NCBI GenBank assembly: GCA_973895155.1
Contig: OZ316893.1
Span: 21,638,001 to 21,702,000, forward strand
Length of the DNA: 64,000 nt
Direction: 5' to 3'
From: Marsupella aquatica
Taxonomy: Eukaryota > Marchantiophyta
Part shown: positions 61,776 to 64,000 of the stretch, piece by piece
Numbering within the stretch: the first letter of the stretch is position 1
Layout: each line of letters begins with the position of its first letter
The notes under the pieces: generated by a model
Database searches by the model: none
Told to the model about the DNA's origin: nothing
The model's input: the letters and a program-made list of their open reading frames with translations, nothing else
Program-made: the position numbers and the translations under genes

Positions 61776-63050
61776 GTTGAAGAGCGTGGAGGTGGGCGAA
61801 GAAGTCTCAGGAGGGATTAGGGGAATGGGGATTGCGGCTACCCGAAAACGGTGGAAACAGAAAAACAGCAAGCAAAGCAAGGCAATGCAAGGACAGTCCT
61901 TCCCAGCTTCCCTGTGCTGTAAGCAACAGATTACAGATGAGTAGCACCGCCAAAAGCAAAAATGCTGCTGCGGACCACAATGGCGATGGTGATGGGTGAT
62001 GGAGACGAAGTAATAATGAACAACAGCAACAGCGACAACAACGAGTTGAAAGGAACTTTCTGAACTACTACACTGGTGCTAGTCCTGGTTCTTCATGACT
62101 GTGCAAACAGTGGGCACTTTGTGGACGCAACGAGAGTGCCGTGATCATCATCAGCCTTGACTGACTCACGAGCCTACACGAGAGTAGATGAGGGACACGA
62201 GACCCATCCAGGCCAGCGATCGAGCGAGCTAGCTGCCGGAGCTGCTGGAGCAAAACTTACTAACTGCTGTTTTTGCTGTAATCTGAGCTCAGCTGAAGAA
62301 CTGGATGAGCTGAATGAATGGAATGAGCTGAATGAGCTTCACACGAGTGACAGAGGGAACGCAGTACAGTTGCATTCGCGCGGCAAAGGAAAGTCGTCGG
62401 GGCAGGACGGAAGAACAGGCAGGCAAGAAGCGCATTAGTGAATTGGTAAGTGGGTAAGTGAGTGAGTGAGTGCAAGTTCTGAAGCAGCAGCAGCTGGATT
62501 GATTGAAATGGTTGAGGAAAGGTCGTCCGGGTGGAGGATGTGAGGCGGTAGTGGTGGTGATGTGGTGGTGATGCCGTGGGTGAGGAAGGGGACTACGACG
62601 ACGTTGGAGATTTGGGCGGGCAGGCAGCAGGCAGGCAGGCAGCAGCGGAGGAGGAAGAGCTTCTGGTCTTGTGTGGTGTGTCTAGTTGTCTAGTGTAGAG
62701 GGTGGGGGGGGGGAAGGGGGGTGGAGATTATTTCTTGATCCTGGAAACTGAATTCGGTCTGGTCTTGGTTTTTTGCTCCGCAGTTTTGGAGGGAGAGAAC
62801 AGAGGAAGGGAGATCTTGGGCGTGGGTGTGGGTGGAGGGAAATAATGAAAGCGATGGCAAGAGAATTGGGGAACACATGAATTGGGACAGCCTACTCGTT
62901 GGCCTTGGTCTGGGGGAAGAGGAGGAGGGATCAATAGCACTTGGCAGCAGGGGTCTAACGGCGTGGATCCCAACTGGTAGGGGCAAATCTGGTCCGGATG
63001 TCTTGAGGTGCCAAAGTGGAGAAGTGAGAGCTCTTCGGAGGACAAGAGGA
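61776..63050. other. presumed upstream region of a gene at the window edge; no gene recognised
   Basis: This has mixed composition with several small repeats (GCAGGCAGGCAGGCAGCAG near 62622, GTGGTGGTGATG near 62551, GAATGAGCTGAATGAGCT near 62310). Minus-strand frames here are Pro/Ser-rich and look like composition artefacts. Confidence 0.4.
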
Positions 63051-63345
63051 AGCACTCTAGTTACCCACCAGTGCATGAGCCGACGTAGTAGCTCCAGTCA
63101 ACAATGGAAGAGATTGAGAAGAGTGAGAAGAGCGAGCAGTCCAACCTTGAGGGGCAGACGGTAGGAGCAGCAGCAGCAGCAGCAGGAGGAGGAGGAGGAG
63201 CACTCTAGTTACCCACCAGTGCATGAGCCGACGTAGTAGCTCCAGTTTATAATGGAAGAGATTGAGAAGAGTGAGAAAAGCGAGCAGTCCAACCTTGAGG
63301 GGCAGACGGTAGCAGCAGCAGCAGCAGCAGGAGGAGTAGCAGATA
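63051..63345 (+). repeat. 148-bp tandem duplication covering a start codon
   Basis: GCACTCTAGTTACCCACCAG starts at 63052 and at 63200. Each unit contains CATGAGCCGACGTAGTAGCT, then an ATG (63103 and 63252) opening MEEIEKSEKSEQSNLEGQTV, then a GCA repeat coding for alanines. The upstream frame ends after about 34 codons at the TAG in CACTCTAG of the next unit. Only the downstream frame stays open. Confidence 0.93.
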
Positions 63346-64000
63346 GCGGTGGTGCAATGGAGATTGACAAGAAACCCAGTACCCAGTACTTCGAAGGGTT
63401 GGAAACCAGATTTGCGCAACGTTGTGAGGTTGGTACTCCGCTCATCGGGCAGGGGACTCTCATTTGGTTGCACTTCCTGTGACACTCTGTGCATTTTGGT
63501 GTAAATCCGTCTTCTGGGCGGTCACAAGGAGGGTCTCGAGCAGTCGACAATAGTTTCTAGCTTCCATTTCTTATGTCACCTCTCAAGCCTCCTTAATAGT
63601 CGGATGCACTCAATGTTATGTTTGACCATAGGAAGTTCATGTGCTCAAGCATATGCTCATTATGCTCTCCAGATCAGCCGATTGATCCAGCAATAGTTCC
63701 ATGACACGACCCAACATGTGAGTTTCCAGTGTTGAGGCTCAGGGGGTCCCAAGTTTGAGCAGAGGAATTTGGTGTGTTTGTGTTGGGCAGCTAGGCCCGA
63801 CAGCTATCTGTGTCTCCCTTGAGCTGCGAGGCAGGTTTATTATGGTGGTCAGACAGCCCAGGTGATGTGTCTCTCGAGCTGTGGTCATGGTCGGCAACGC
63901 TGATCTTCGTCAGATCGGGAGGGTATTCTTGTATTTCTGTATTGGGAGAGATTTTGGTTGGCTCAGAGCTTTCATCTCTTTATTGGCAGGTGGACCTCTG
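63252..64000 (+). CDS. possible first coding exon(s) of an unidentified gene, running off the window
   Basis: The frame from 63252 reads MEEIEKSEKSEQSNLEGQTV, an alanine run from a GCA repeat, then MEIDKKPSTQYFEGLETRFA. A splice donor fits at GAG|GTTGGT (63428/63429). An acceptor TTTATTGGCAG at 63989 would add VDL in phase before the window ends. Without splicing, the frame ends at 63482 (76 residues). The N-terminus is acidic and low complexity, typical of a disordered region. I do not recognise the family. The duplicated upstream ATG would act as an upstream open frame if both are in the same transcript. Confidence 0.35.

Overview
The window reads as nuclear DNA of a land plant. The evidence is two spliced housekeeping genes with plant-type exon structure and GT-AG introns (CFIm25 and a class 3 aldehyde dehydrogenase), a Ty1/copia retrotransposon with an initiator-tRNA-Met primer binding site, several small inverted-repeat elements, and long stretches with no gene. 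The modest introns and a single-exon, fungal-looking membrane-protein family suggest a seed-free plant (moss, liverwort, hornwort or lycophyte). That placement is inference; no marker in the window fixes the species.

Region 1 (about 0.9-21 kb) is a triplicated segment. One predicted multi-pass membrane protein occurs three times: a disabled copy on + (3732-5098, one frameshift and one nonsense codon), an intact 460-residue copy on + (11821-13203), and a badly decayed copy on - (about 17963-19560). All three share upstream DNA, a probable 5'UTR intron and downstream DNA, so each duplication carried a block of several kilobases. The copies differ by insertions that postdate the duplications: a 213-bp element with an 8-bp target duplication (19681-19893), a 493-bp insertion full of TGCACTTAT motifs (13585-14077) and a 671-bp inverted-repeat element (17031-17701). 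A hairpin-forming sequence lies between copies 2 and 3 (16056-16161). The protein resembles a membrane-protein family that I know mainly from fungi, so horizontal transfer is the leading hypothesis for its origin.

Region 2 (about 22.5-38 kb) holds the two conserved genes, both on +. CFIm25/CPSF5 (23011-26139) has seven coding exons and 200 residues and acts in pre-mRNA 3'-end processing. The ALDH3-family gene (33202-37584) has ten coding exons and 478 residues and oxidises aldehydes. The flanks and introns contain tandem duplications and microsatellites.

Region 3 (about 38-54 kb) is transposon territory. It contains an element with 168-bp inverted arms (42863-43941) and a complete but disabled copia element on the - strand (46311-52988, 344-bp LTRs, TSD TACCC). 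The copia element is inserted inside an older, related solo LTR.

Region 4 (about 54-64 kb) is gene-poor and rich in degenerate tandem repeats. At its end, a 148-bp duplication precedes what may be the first coding exon of a gene running out of the window (63252 onward).
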